Counted from the stretch's first letter, positions 17,551 to 28,531 are shown. The stretch is DNA of 40,708 nucleotides from Mycolicibacterium palauense (GCF_002592005.1 NZ_NVQF01000056.1:1-40708), one strand, 5' to 3'. Notes: generated by a model not told the origin, from the sequence alone. Made by a program: numbers and translations.

Positions 17551-18747
17551 ATGGCTCAGCGTGAGTGGGTCGAGAAGGACTTCTACAAAGAGCTCGGCGT
17601 CTCCTCTGACGCCAGCCAGGACGAGATCAAGAAGGCCGCCCGCAAGCTGCTGGCCGAGAACCACCCCGACCGCAACCCGGGAGACCAGGCGGCCGAGGAC
17701 CGGTACAAGGCGGCCAGTGAGGCCAAGGACGTCCTTCTGGATCCGGCCAAGCGCAAGGAGTACGACGAGACCCGCCGGCTGTTCGCCGGGGGCGGTGGCT
17801 TCGGCCGCCGTTTCAACGGCAACTTCGGCGGGGGCGGCGGCTTCAGCGGCGGGGGCTTCGGCTCCGACGGCGCCGAGTTCAATCTCGGTGACCTCTTCGA
17901 CGCCGCGGGCCAGACCGGCGGCGCCAACATCGGCGACCTGTTCGGTGGGCTGTTCGGCCGCGGTGCCCAACCGCGGCCGAGCCGCCCCCGGCGCGGCAAC
18001 GACCTGGAGACCGAGACCGAACTCGATTTCCTGGAGGCCACCAAGGGTGTGGCCATGCCGCTGCGGCTGACCAGCCCGGCCCCGTGCACCAACTGCCACG
18101 GCAGCGGTGCGCGCCCGGGCACCAGCCCCAAGGTGTGCCCGAGCTGTAACGGTGCCGGCGTCATCAACCGCAACCAGGGCGCTTTCGGGTTCTCCGAACC
18201 CTGCACCGAGTGCCGCGGTAGCGGCTCGATCATCGAGCACCCGTGCGATGTGTGCAAGGGCAGCGGGGTGACCACCCGCACCCGCACCATCAACGTGCGG
18301 ATCCCACCGGGAGTCGAAGACGGCCAACGGATTCGGCTCGCCGGCCAGGGTGAGGCCGGGTTGCGGGGCGCGCCGTCGGGTGACCTCTACGTCACCGTGC
18401 ACGTGCGCCCGGACAAGGTGTTCGGCCGCGACGGCGACGACCTGACGGTCACCGTGCCGGTCAGCTTCCACGAGCTGGCGCTGGGGACGACGCTGTCGGT
18501 TCCCACCCTGGAAGGCAAGGTCGGTGTGCGGGTGCCCAAGGGCACCGCCGACGGCCGCATTCTGCGGGTGCGCGGGCGCGGTGTGCCCAAGCGCAGCGGT
18601 GGACACGGCGACCTGTTGGTCACCGTGAAGGTCGCGGTGCCGCCGGACCTGCAGGGCGAGGCGCTGCAGGCGCTGGAGGCCTACGCCGCCGCCGAACGGG
18701 ACAGCGGCTTCGACCCGCGGGCGAACTGGGCCGGGAACCGGATGTGA
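17551..18747 (+). CDS. dnaJ1: Co-chaperone DnaJ1 (Hsp40, type I)
   Basis: DnaJ stimulates the DnaK ATPase and delivers substrates. The 398-aa protein has the J domain (about residues 10-75) with the HPD tripeptide in ENHPDRNPG, a Gly/Phe-rich linker (about 80-145), a zinc domain with four CxxCxGxG-type repeats (CTNCHGSG, CPSCNGAG, CTECRGSG, CDVCKGSG) and the C-terminal substrate domain. AAGGAGG precedes the ATG. The HspR gene follows within seven bases. Confidence 0.97.
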   Translation: MAQREWVEKDFYKELGVSSDASQDEIKKAARKLLAENHPDRNPGDQAAEDRYKAASEAKDVLLDPAKRKEYDETRRLFAGGGGFGRRFNGNFGGGGGFSGGGFGSDGAEFNLGDLFDAAGQTGGANIGDLFGGLFGRGAQPRPSRPRRGNDLETETELDFLEATKGVAMPLRLTSPAPCTNCHGSGARPGTSPKVCPSCNGAGVINRNQGAFGFSEPCTECRGSGSIIEHPCDVCKGSGVTTRTRTINVRIPPGVEDGQRIRLAGQGEAGLRGAPSGDLYVTVHVRPDKVFGRDGDDLTVTVPVSFHELALGTTLSVPTLEGKVGVRVPKGTADGRILRVRGRGVPKRSGGHGDLLVTVKVAVPPDLQGEALQALEAYAAAERDSGFDPRANWAGNRM

Positions 18748-18753
18748 TGCCCG

Positions 18754-19164
18754 ATGGGCAAATCAGACGAGTCCCGGCGCGGCGCCCGTTTCGAAGTCCG
18801 TGAAGAGGCGCGCACCTTCCTGATCTCGGTGGCCGCCGAGCTGGCCGGCATGCACGCCCAGACCCTGCGCAACTACGACCGGCTCGGACTGGTCAGTCCG
18901 CAGCGCACCTCGGGCGGCGGGCGGCGTTACTCCGAACGTGACGTCGACCTGCTGCGCGAGGTGCAGCGGCTGTCCCAGGACGAGGGGGTCAACCTGGCAG
19001 GCATCAAGCGCATCATCGAGCTGACCAATCAGGTCGAGGCGCTGCAGTCCCGGATGCAGGAGATGGCCGAGGAACTCGACGCCCTGCGCACCGGACAGCG
19101 GCGCGACGTGGCCCAGTCGACCAGCACCGCGCTGGTCGTCTGGCAGCCACGGAAACGGCGCTAG
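18754..19164 (+). CDS. hspR: Heat-shock repressor HspR (MerR family)
   Basis: HspR represses dnaK and clpB by binding HAIR elements, using DnaK as a co-repressor in actinobacteria. The 136-aa sequence has a MerR-type winged helix (LISVAAELAGMHAQTLRNYDRLGLVSPQRT, then GGRRYSERDVDLL), the stretch DEGVNLAGIKRIIEL and a C-terminal coiled coil (about residues 88-112). As the last gene of the operon it sits under its own control: the HAIR elements upstream of dnaK make an autoregulatory loop. Confidence 0.96.
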   Translation: MGKSDESRRGARFEVREEARTFLISVAAELAGMHAQTLRNYDRLGLVSPQRTSGGGRRYSERDVDLLREVQRLSQDEGVNLAGIKRIIELTNQVEALQSRMQEMAEELDALRTGQRRDVAQSTSTALVVWQPRKRR

Positions 19165-19170
19165 CCCTGC

Positions 19171-20061
19171 CTACACCCGGATCGAGAACCGGTGCAGCAC
19201 CGACTCTCCGGGGCGGGCGCAGCGATAGGTCCCGCGCGTCAGCGAATCCGTCGGCGCGGCCATCGGTTCGAAGCAGATCAGATCCTCCCCGGTGGGGGCG
19301 AAGATCTGTGCGGCCGGATATCCGGTGTCGAAAACCACGTCGATGCGGCGAGTTTCGTCGCTGACCGAGAACACCGCGCCCTCGGCGACTTCGTCGAAGC
19401 CGTCGTCGAACGCGGTCTGGCCCAGCGCCTGCGACCCGGCCGGACGCGTCGTGGTCGCCCCGGTGGGCAGGCCCCGCCCGTCGACCTGTAGCTGCCGCAT
19501 CGGCGGCGTCTGGATCCGCCACGACGAGCGCGGGCTGCCGGGCAGCTGCAGATACGGGTGAAACCCGAAGCACAGCGGCACCGGTTTGTCCGCGGTCGCG
19601 CTCACGATGGTCGTCAACTGCAGAGTCCGCTCCCGCAGGGTCACCGCCAGCTCCACCACGTGCGGGAACGGAAAGCTGGCCAGCAGCTCCGGGTGGGCGC
19701 CGAAGTCGAACTCGGCGATCAGGTCGGTGTCGGATTCGGTCACCACCCGCCATCCCGGCGAGGCCGCCAGCAGGCCGTGGATCGGCAACCCGTTGGGGTC
19801 GGCACGCACCCCCGCGGCGTCCGGGGCGACGTCGACGATCTCGTCACCGACCCGGTAGGTGTTGGTGCTCAACCGGTTCGCCCACGGATACAGCACCGGG
19901 ATGCCCATCGTCTTGCCGGCCGAGAGGTAGGTCTGCAGGCCGCGGCGCTGACCCAGCAGCTCGGTGCCGCCGTCGGTGAGCGAGACACCGATCATGCCGG
20001 CCTCGGGCACGAAGCTCGCCGTCACCGGTGCCGTCGGGTCGCGGAGGGTCACGGTGCGCAC
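19171..20061 (-). CDS. Aldose 1-epimerase (galactose mutarotase-like)
   Basis: This 296-aa enzyme of the aldose 1-epimerase superfamily interconverts the anomers of aldohexoses. Supporting features are the beta-sandwich spacing, the conserved PWANRLSTNTY region (about residues 59-70), GLPIHGLLAASPGW with the active-site His (about 90-103), FGFHPYLQLPGSP with the second His (about 164-176) and a late Glu in LICFEPMAAPTDS, the likely catalytic base. The GTG start lies 10 bases after the flavohaemoglobin stop on the same strand, so the two are probably co-transcribed. The 3 prime end converges on hspR with six bases between. Confidence 0.88.
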   Translation of the reverse strand: MRTVTLRDPTAPVTASFVPEAGMIGVSLTDGGTELLGQRRGLQTYLSAGKTMGIPVLYPWANRLSTNTYRVGDEIVDVAPDAAGVRADPNGLPIHGLLAASPGWRVVTESDTDLIAEFDFGAHPELLASFPFPHVVELAVTLRERTLQLTTIVSATADKPVPLCFGFHPYLQLPGSPRSSWRIQTPPMRQLQVDGRGLPTGATTTRPAGSQALGQTAFDDGFDEVAEGAVFSVSDETRRIDVVFDTGYPAAQIFAPTGEDLICFEPMAAPTDSLTRGTYRCARPGESVLHRFSIRV

Positions 20062-20071
20062 GCACCCGAGC

Positions 20072-21232
20072 CTAAACCGGATCGTGGGCGATGCGCTGCG
20101 GCGGCGCTCCCTTGTCGATCAGTGCGGCCCTGGTGGCCGCGATCATCCCGGCGTTGCCGCTGATCAGGATCTGCCGGTCCCCCCAGCCGCCGTAACGGGT
20201 GACCACCTCGGGCAGCAGGCCGGTCTGGCGGACGTGCAATCCGCGCGGCGGCTGCACGTCGGGGTACTGCGAGGCCCACGGCGGGTCGTTGGCGTACTGC
20301 GAGACCGGGGTGACCGACAGCCACGGGTTGTGCGCGGCGACCTGCCACAGCGTGCGCAGGTCGTAGAGCTCACACGGGTACCGGGCGCCGAAGAACAGGT
20401 GCACGCGGGGGTTCACGCCGAACCGGGCCAGGTCCATGATGATCGCCCGCAGCGGTGCCAGGCCGGTGCTGCCCGCCACCATCAGCACGTCGCCGCCGTC
20501 CCGGTCGACCTCCAGCGCGCCGTGCGGGTTCGACATGCGCCAGCGGTCCCCGGGCCGGGTCTCGCCGACGATGGCGCTGCTGACGAAACCGCCGGCCACC
20601 GAGCGCACGTGGAACTCGATCGAGCCGTCCGGCTGGGCGGGGATGGCCGGCGAGAGGTAGCGCCACCGCCGCGGGCACTGCGGCACCTGCACGTTGACGT
20701 ACTGGCCGGGGTAGTAGTGCATCGGCCGGTCCAGGAACAGCCGGACCACCGACACGTCCCGGGAGACCCGGTGGTGTTCCACGACGGTGCCCTCCCACCA
20801 CGGTGGCCCGTCCTCGGCGTCGGCCGCGCCGACCATCACCCCGCTGATCAGGTTGAGCGCCTGTACGGCGGCCTCGTCGACGGCGTCGGTCCAGGCCGGG
20901 CCCAGGCTGCTGCGCAGCGTGGCGTACATGGCGTGGGCCATGGTCTCGTAGTGGCGGCGGCTGACGCCGTACTTGCGGTGGTCGCGGCCGAGCTGGGCCA
21001 GGAAGGCGACCGGTTCGTCGGCCCGCTGGTCGATGAACTCACCGAGCACCCAGTCGAGCGCCTGGGCGAAGACGGCGCGCTGATGATGCATGTCCGGCGG
21101 GAACAGGTCGCGCACCGTGTCGTCCACGGCGAACCAGCAGGTGTAGAACCGTCCGATCAGGGCATCGGACCCACGGTGCGGATCCACGGCGGCGCGCAGC
21201 ACCGCCAGCGCTTCACGATCCTCCAGACCCAC
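20072..21232 (-). CDS. Type II flavohaemoglobin (globin-FAD/NAD oxidoreductase, Rv0385-like)
   Basis: This 386-aa protein joins a globin domain (about residues 1-140; the proximal His is probably H85 in LGRDHRKYG) to a ferredoxin-reductase-type FAD domain (YPGQYVNVQVPQ and RRWRYLSPA) and an NAD domain (GSTGLAPLRAI, then a GNAGMI end motif). The layout matches Rv0385 of M. tuberculosis, a mycobacterial type II flavohaemoglobin. Classical flavohaemoglobins oxidise NO; the type II group has altered haem- and FAD-site residues and is reported to oxidise D-lactate. I chose the GTG at 21232 (VGLEDREALAVL), which matches the family length, although the frame is open to 21559. It is divergent from a TetR gene. 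Confidence 0.88.
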   Translation of the reverse strand: MGLEDREALAVLRAAVDPHRGSDALIGRFYTCWFAVDDTVRDLFPPDMHHQRAVFAQALDWVLGEFIDQRADEPVAFLAQLGRDHRKYGVSRRHYETMAHAMYATLRSSLGPAWTDAVDEAAVQALNLISGVMVGAADAEDGPPWWEGTVVEHHRVSRDVSVVRLFLDRPMHYYPGQYVNVQVPQCPRRWRYLSPAIPAQPDGSIEFHVRSVAGGFVSSAIVGETRPGDRWRMSNPHGALEVDRDGGDVLMVAGSTGLAPLRAIIMDLARFGVNPRVHLFFGARYPCELYDLRTLWQVAAHNPWLSVTPVSQYANDPPWASQYPDVQPPRGLHVRQTGLLPEVVTRYGGWGDRQILISGNAGMIAATRAALIDKGAPPQRIAHDPV

Positions 21233-21549
21233 AGTGGCAGATCTTATGCCGCCGGGCGGTTTCTGACCGGGTGGGCCCATACCGTCGGCACCGCGCCGGT
21301 CATGATCCAGCAAACCGAAACGGCCGGGGCCGCGTACGGTTTCACAGGTGCTTTCTGTGGGTATCCGGGAGTGCGCAGCGCGCGGTGCAGCGAATATTGG
21401 CGCCGTTGCCAGTTGTGCCAGGATCCGACGGCAAACGCTCGCGGTCGGCGGCCCGCCAGCAATCTTCGTCGGCCGGTGAATGGGTACCCGCGCAGTGCGT
21501 GCCCGGGTTGCGATAATTTGAATAGCTAATGAAATGATAGGGTTTGGGA
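21233..21549. other. Divergent intergenic region between flavohaemoglobin and TetR genes
   Basis: No gene is supported in these 317 bases. The frames that cross it lack family similarity and codon bias. The right third becomes AT-richer than the surroundings and holds the palindrome at 21516-21535. The region must contain promoters for both divergent genes, but I see no clear -35/-10 pair. Confidence 0.6.
21516..21535. promoter_or_regulatory. 20-bp imperfect palindrome, candidate TetR operator
   Basis: ATTTGAATAGCTAATGAAAT is symmetric at 8 of 10 positions around the central AGCT. Two more matching pairs lie three bases outside (A13/T38 and T14/A37 of 215xx). It lies 15-34 bases upstream of the TetR start at 21550 and between that gene and the divergent flavohaemoglobin, the usual place for an autoregulatory operator. 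Confidence 0.6.
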
Positions 21550-22188
21550 GTGGCTCCACCTGCGCAGACCGTCCGCAAGCGAGGTCGCCGTCAGGGCGGA
21601 CCCGTTCCGCGCGATGCCGTGCTGGCCGCGGCCAAGCGCCGGTTCGCCGATCAGGGCTACGAGAAGACGACGTTGCGCCAGATCGCCGACGACGCCGGCG
21701 TCGATCCGTCGATGGTGTCCTACCTGTTCGGATCCAAGAACGAGCTGTTCCGCGAGTCGCTGAAGCTGATCATCGACCCGGAGAGCCTGGTGGCGGCGAT
21801 GGCGGGCCCGCCCGACCAGATCGGCCTGCGGTTGTCCCGGGTCTACCTGCAGATCTGGGAGGGGCCCGACACGGGCCCGACGATGGCGGCGATGCTGGCC
21901 TCGGCCACCTCCAACAACGACGCGCACGAGGCGTTCCGCGACTTCATGCAGGGCTACGTGCTCACCGCGGTCTCCGAGGCGCTGGGGTCCGGCCCGGACA
22001 CCCGCCTGCGGGCGATGCTCGCCGCGACCAACCTGGTGGGGACGGCGCTGTTGCGCTACGTGATGAAGATCGGCCCGCTGGCCGATGTGTCCGCCGACGA
22101 ACTGCTGGCCATGCTGGCGCCCTGCGTGCAGCGCTACCTGACCGCCGATGTCGAGGAACTCGGCCTGCCGGCCGGTTACAGGGCGTGA
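21550..22188 (+). CDS. TetR-family regulator, divergent from the flavohaemoglobin
   Basis: This 212-aa protein has an Arg/Lys-rich N-terminus (KRGRRQGG), a helix-turn-helix (about residues 20-65: AVLAAAKRRFADQGYEKTTL and IADDAGVDPSMVSYLFGSKNELF) and a TetR_C domain. It is related to the mmpSL regulator at 10352, sharing the VDPxxV recognition segment. I chose the GTG at 21550; a TTG two codons earlier is also in frame. Its 3 prime end overlaps the convergent GAP-family gene by 13 bases. The likely targets are its own promoter and the flavohaemoglobin-mutarotase transcript. Confidence 0.85.
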   Translation: MAPPAQTVRKRGRRQGGPVPRDAVLAAAKRRFADQGYEKTTLRQIADDAGVDPSMVSYLFGSKNELFRESLKLIIDPESLVAAMAGPPDQIGLRLSRVYLQIWEGPDTGPTMAAMLASATSNNDAHEAFRDFMQGYVLTAVSEALGSGPDTRLRAMLAATNLVGTALLRYVMKIGPLADVSADELLAMLAPCVQRYLTADVEELGLPAGYRA

Positions 22189-22847
22189 AGACCCTTATAG
22201 AGCACCATCAGGCCGATGATCACCAGGATGGCCGCGACCAGCGCCGAGTTGTGTTTCTCCATCCACGCCTTGAGCCGTAGCAGCGCCGGATCCAGCCGCT
22301 CACCCATGACGGCGTAGGCCAGGATCGGCGCCGCCACCGTGCAGGCCGAGACGGCCACGAAGATCGCCGCCGCGGCCCAGGCCTTGGTCTGGCCCAGCCC
22401 GGCGGTGCCGATGGCCAGACCGGCCGCGGCGCAGATGAACAGCACCTTCGGATTGACCACGGTCAGCAGGGCGCCGACGGCCAGCGCCTTGCCCGGCCCG
22501 GCTTCGGTGATGTGCTTGGTGCCCGGCATCTGGTGCGGCTTGGTGTGCCGGGTCAGCCACCGGAAGACGCCGAAGGCGATCAGTGCCGCACCGATGACCA
22601 CGCGCAGCCACGACGCCCAGGTGGGGGGCTGGCGGTCCATGCCGCCGAGCAGGCCGGAGATCTCGACGAAGAGCACCGTGAGCACCGCCAGCCCGATCAC
22701 CCAGCCGGTCAGGAACGCCAGCGAGGACGGCCGCGGCCTGGCGGTGTGCAGTATCAGCACGGCCGGAATGATCGAAAGCGGCGATAATGCGATGACCGTC
22801 GCGAGGGGAATGAGCTCGGTCAGGATCGAACTCGAGACTGAGGACAC
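22176..22847 (-). CDS. GAP-family (Sap/LysE-like) membrane protein
   Basis: The 223-aa protein has six predicted transmembrane segments. The stretches ALSPLSIIPAVLILHTARPRPSSLAFLTGW and LLTVVNPKVLFICAAAG are typical of the GAP family, which includes the mycobacterial Sap and Gap proteins that help move sulfolipid or glycopeptidolipid to the cell surface, and which resembles LysE exporters in its repeat symmetry. No lipid-biosynthesis genes lie close by, so its cargo is open. Confidence 0.87.
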   Translation of the reverse strand: MSSVSSSILTELIPLATVIALSPLSIIPAVLILHTARPRPSSLAFLTGWVIGLAVLTVLFVEISGLLGGMDRQPPTWASWLRVVIGAALIAFGVFRWLTRHTKPHQMPGTKHITEAGPGKALAVGALLTVVNPKVLFICAAAGLAIGTAGLGQTKAWAAAAIFVAVSACTVAAPILAYAVMGERLDPALLRLKAWMEKHNSALVAAILVIIGLMVLYKGLHAL

Positions 22848-22920
22848 CCGAGAAACCTAGCGAACCCCGTGACCGACCGCGACGGAACTCGCCCGCACCG
22901 CGAGAGGAAGCCGCCACCCC

Positions 22921-24324
22921 ATGCCCCACGTGCACCTCGGCCATGTGTTCCACATCGGCGGCAGACCCACCGTCACCGAGGCCTCCGACGCCCTGGTCGC
23001 CATCGACGACGGGGCGCTGGTGGTCGGCGACGACGGGCGCGTCGAGTTCTGCGGCGAGCGTTCGGCGCTGCCCGACCGGTACGCCGCGGCCACCGTGCAC
23101 GACCACCGGCCCGGGTTCCTGCTGCCCGGGTTCGTCGACACCCACATCCACTTCCCGCAGACCTACGCCGGCGACTCCTACGGCGGCGGTCAGCTGCTGG
23201 AGTGGCTCAACCGCTGCATCTTCCCGTCCGAGTCACGTTTCGCCGAGCCGGAATTCGCGCAGGCGGCCGCCGTCGAATTCTGCGACCGGCGGATCGCCGC
23301 GGGCACCACCGCGGCGATGGTGTTCGGATCGGCGTTCCCGCACGCGCAGGACGCGCTGTTCACCGAGACCCGCCGGCGCGGGCTGCGCATCGTCAGCGGC
23401 CGCGGCATCCAGACCGTCGGCGGTCCGACCGCCCAGCCGTTGCTCACCTCCGAGGCCGACGCGATCCGGCTGACCCGCGCGGAGATCGAGACCTGGCACG
23501 CCGCCGACACCGGCGACCCCGCCACCGCGCTGCTGCACGTGGCGATCGTGCCGCGCTTCTCGTTGTCGGTCACCACCGAGACCCTGAGGAACCTCGGCGA
23601 ACTCTACGACGAGGTCCGGGACCGCGGTGTCTACGTCCACAGCCATCTCAACGAGAACAACCGCCCGGGCACCGGCGAGGTCGACACCACCAAGCAGACC
23701 TATCGGGTGAACACCTACCTGGACACCTACGACGGCAAGTTCCTGCCCGGCTCCGGGGTGGGCGGCAAGAGTCTGCTCGGGCGGCGCACGATCCTGGCCC
23801 ACTGCGTGCACTGCGAGGACGAGGAACTGGCCCGGATGGCCGAGACCGGGACCTCGATCGCCCACTGTCCGGTGTCGCAGCTGTTCCTCGGCTCGGGAAC
23901 CATGCCGTGGAAGCGCACGGTGGCCGCCGGCGTCAACATCGCCGCCGGAACCGATTTCGGCGGCGGCGACGAATGGTTGATCCCCCGGGTGCTCGGCGAC
24001 GCCTTCAAGGTGCACATCAGCGAGCCGGGGGAGGCCGGGGTGTCCATGCACCCCGCCGAGATGCTGTTCGTCGGGACCCTGGCCGGCGCCCGCGCCCTGG
24101 ACATGGAGGACCGCTTCGGCAACCTCGACCCGGGCAAGGAGGCCGATTTCGTCGTCGTCGACCCGGGCCGGACGCCGGCGCTGGCGGCCCCGCTGCGCCA
24201 CGGTGTCCGGTCCGGGGACCCGGAGCTGGCCCGCGAGCAGACCCTGTTCGCGCTGTTGACGGGGATTCGCGAGACGTCGATCGCCGAGGTGTACGTGCGG
24301 GGGCGGCGTGTCGGGCCGGGCTGA
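22921..24324 (+). CDS. guaD: Guanine deaminase
   Basis: The enzyme converts guanine to xanthine with a single zinc. This 467-aa amidohydrolase has the metal motif PGFVDTHIHFPQ (about residues 74-85), GGGQLLEWLNRCIFPSE typical of guanine deaminases, the zinc ligand His in VYVHSHLNENN, a second in ILAHCVHCED, and the Asp in IAAGTDFGGGDE. GAGAGGAAG lies upstream of the ATG. A purine riboswitch was not seen in the short leader. The next gene starts 16 bases later and is probably co-transcribed. Confidence 0.92.
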   Translation: MPHVHLGHVFHIGGRPTVTEASDALVAIDDGALVVGDDGRVEFCGERSALPDRYAAATVHDHRPGFLLPGFVDTHIHFPQTYAGDSYGGGQLLEWLNRCIFPSESRFAEPEFAQAAAVEFCDRRIAAGTTAAMVFGSAFPHAQDALFTETRRRGLRIVSGRGIQTVGGPTAQPLLTSEADAIRLTRAEIETWHAADTGDPATALLHVAIVPRFSLSVTTETLRNLGELYDEVRDRGVYVHSHLNENNRPGTGEVDTTKQTYRVNTYLDTYDGKFLPGSGVGGKSLLGRRTILAHCVHCEDEELARMAETGTSIAHCPVSQLFLGSGTMPWKRTVAAGVNIAAGTDFGGGDEWLIPRVLGDAFKVHISEPGEAGVSMHPAEMLFVGTLAGARALDMEDRFGNLDPGKEADFVVVDPGRTPALAAPLRHGVRSGDPELAREQTLFALLTGIRETSIAEVYVRGRRVGPG

Positions 24325-24339
24325 GAGGGGCACGCGGCC

Positions 24340-25287
24340 GTGACGGCCACCGCCCTGACCGTCTTCCACCCGTTCCCCGACGACGCGGGGTTCTCCGCGT
24401 GGCTGGCCGAGGTGCTCGCCTGTGCCCGCGCCGCCGACGGTTTCCGCGTCGCGCGCGAATCCGCGCGCGAGGACCCGCTGCTGGAGCCGGCGATGACGGT
24501 CACCTTCCACACCGAGGAGGCCCTGCACCGCTGGCTGGACAGCCCCGGACGCGCCGCGGTGATGCGCGAGGGCCGGCGGCGCGGTTTCGCGGCCAGCACC
24601 TCGGATCTGGTCTTCGTCGAGGGCGACCCGCTGCCGCCGGGCCTGAGCGTCTTCCTGCAGACCGTCGCCGCCGGCCGGGAGGCCGAATTCACCGCCGCCC
24701 AGGCCGAACTCGCCGCCAAGGCGGCGACGTTCCCCGGGTGCGAGGGCACGGCCGTGTTCCCGCCGGGTGATCGCGGCGAATGGCTGTCGGTGGTGCGGTT
24801 CCGCCGGCCCCACCAGCTCCGGGCGTGGCTGGGGTCGGGCTCCCGTGCCGAGGCCCTGCCCGCGGTGCGGGACAGCCTGACCGACAACTTCTCCGTGCAC
24901 GCCCTGACCACCCCGTACGGCTCGACCGTGCGGACCGACAACGGCCGCACCCAGGTCACCCCGGGGTGGAAGGTCGCCATGCTGGTGCTGCTGGTGCTCT
25001 ACCCGACGGTGATGCTGCTGTCCCGTTTCCTGGGTCCGATGCTGGCCGGCCTGGGCATCAGGCCGTGGCTGGCGTTCTTCATGAGCAACATCGTCAGCAT
25101 CGTGGTGATGCAGTGGGCGCTGATGCCGGTGGCCTCGCGGCTGTTCGGCCGGTGGCTGGACCCGGTCGACGGTGCCGGCCTACGGGTCAGCGTCGGCGGC
25201 GCGGTCCTCATCGTGCTCGGATACCTCGCCGCGCTGACGCTCTTCGCGACGGTGCACGACCTGCAGTTCTGGGACTACGCAGACTGA
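24340..25287 (+). CDS. Antibiotic biosynthesis monooxygenase-like protein with membrane tail
   Basis: This 315-aa protein has two consecutive ferredoxin-like ABM-type modules (about residues 1-95 and 98-200; the second has FLQTVAAGREAEFTAAQAELAAKAATFPGCEG). Three transmembrane segments follow (about 208-230, 240-262 and 286-306), a combination typical of small membrane-anchored ABM proteins. The GTG start follows the guanine deaminase stop by 15 bases. The family includes cofactor-free oxygenases and haem-degrading enzymes, but the catalytic residues are not clear, so the substrate is unknown. Confidence 0.8.
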   Translation: MTATALTVFHPFPDDAGFSAWLAEVLACARAADGFRVARESAREDPLLEPAMTVTFHTEEALHRWLDSPGRAAVMREGRRRGFAASTSDLVFVEGDPLPPGLSVFLQTVAAGREAEFTAAQAELAAKAATFPGCEGTAVFPPGDRGEWLSVVRFRRPHQLRAWLGSGSRAEALPAVRDSLTDNFSVHALTTPYGSTVRTDNGRTQVTPGWKVAMLVLLVLYPTVMLLSRFLGPMLAGLGIRPWLAFFMSNIVSIVVMQWALMPVASRLFGRWLDPVDGAGLRVSVGGAVLIVLGYLAALTLFATVHDLQFWDYAD

Positions 25288-25304
25288 TACCTCGACGGCA
25301 CGCC

Positions 25305-25631
25305 TCAGCGGGCTCGTGCCTCGCCCGCATCGTTGCGCCGCAGGGTCCACGCCGGCACCCAGTGCGTCACCGCCTTCTGCTTGGCGCCGTAGGTGATCTC
25401 GTAGGTCACCAGGCCCCACCAGTCGCCCTGCTCGCACAGGCCCCAGCAGCTCAGCCATCCCGGCACGACCTTGTGCATCTGCAGCCCGTGCGGGTGATAG
25501 CGCCCGTTGCGGTGCGGCTCCCGCGGAAACAGCACGGTCAGATCGATCAGCACACGCAGCGGCGGGCGCACCACCCGGAACGGCTCCCGGACCGGTTGCC
25601 CGTTGTAGCCGATCGACGACTGCCCCTGCAT
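25305..25631 (-). CDS. Conserved hypothetical protein, Trp-rich
   Basis: The 108-aa sequence is rich in Trp and His (PGWLSCWGLCEQGDWWGLVTYEITYG) with no signal peptide or transmembrane helix. Good codon bias and the position between clear genes support a real gene. I do not recognise the family. It converges on the ABM-type gene and is divergent from clpB. Confidence 0.65.
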   Translation of the reverse strand: MQGQSSIGYNGQPVREPFRVVRPPLRVLIDLTVLFPREPHRNGRYHPHGLQMHKVVPGWLSCWGLCEQGDWWGLVTYEITYGAKQKAVTHWVPAWTLRRNDAGEARAR

Positions 25632-25756
25632 GCCTCGATCATATGTTCGAATGCCCGTGGTGTTGATCCGGTACTCAGAGCGAATTCTGCGCGAATTGTT
25701 GGCCCTCAGTACCGAATGAACGGGAAGCTGGTGCTGGTGGCTGGAAAATGGTTAAA

Positions 25757-25777
25757 GTTGAGCGGAACAGACTCAAC
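25757..25777. promoter_or_regulatory. HAIR element (HspR operator) of clpB
   Basis: GTTGAGC-N7-ACTCAAC fits the HspR consensus CTTGAGT-N7-ACTCAAG at 11 of 14 arm positions with the exact 7-base spacer. It lies 77 bases upstream of the clpB start. Its spacer and right arm overlap the SigH-type promoter described separately. Confidence 0.87.
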
Positions 25778-25790
25778 ATTGACGACGTTA
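25764..25790 (+). promoter_or_regulatory. SigH-type promoter of clpB, interleaved with HAIR
   Basis: GGAACA at 25764-25769, 16 bases, then CGTTA at 25786-25790 is the same arrangement as the dnaK promoter. The -35 hexamer falls in the HAIR spacer and the right HAIR arm lies between the -35 and -10 elements, so HspR and the sigma factor would compete directly. SigH control of clpB is established in M. tuberculosis. Confidence 0.72.
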
Positions 25791-25854
25791 TTGAAGGCGA
25801 CAAGCATTCATCAGGTCACGCGTGCGTGCCCTTTGTGATTGAAACGGAGGTGTC

Positions 25855-28401
<2,547 letters not shown>

Positions 28402-28417
28402 CCGCAACCCGAAGCGA

Positions 28418-28451
28418 GCCCGCACCCCGTGAACGGGGTGCGGGCCGTTTT
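28418..28451 (+). terminator. Intrinsic terminator after clpB
   Basis: A 12-bp perfect stem (GCCCGCACCCCG with its complement at 28434-28445) closes a TGAA loop at 28430-28433 and is followed by CGTTTT. It lies 17 bases after the clpB stop. Confidence 0.88.
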
Positions 28452-28531
28452 CGGGTCGGGTGCAGGGCGTAACGTGGTTGTGACCTGCTTACATTCTCGT
28501 TTCCCCGAATAGAGCAGATAGGCTACGTGCA

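Noticed and set aside
22176..22188. 13-base convergent overlap of the TetR and GAP-family genes as a regulatory antisense feature
   Set aside because: Short convergent overlaps are common in compact actinobacterial genomes, and nothing else points to antisense control.
22861..22920. Purine riboswitch upstream of guanine deaminase
   Set aside because: The leader is only about 60 bases, with no conserved loop sequences of purine aptamers, and mycobacteria rarely use them.
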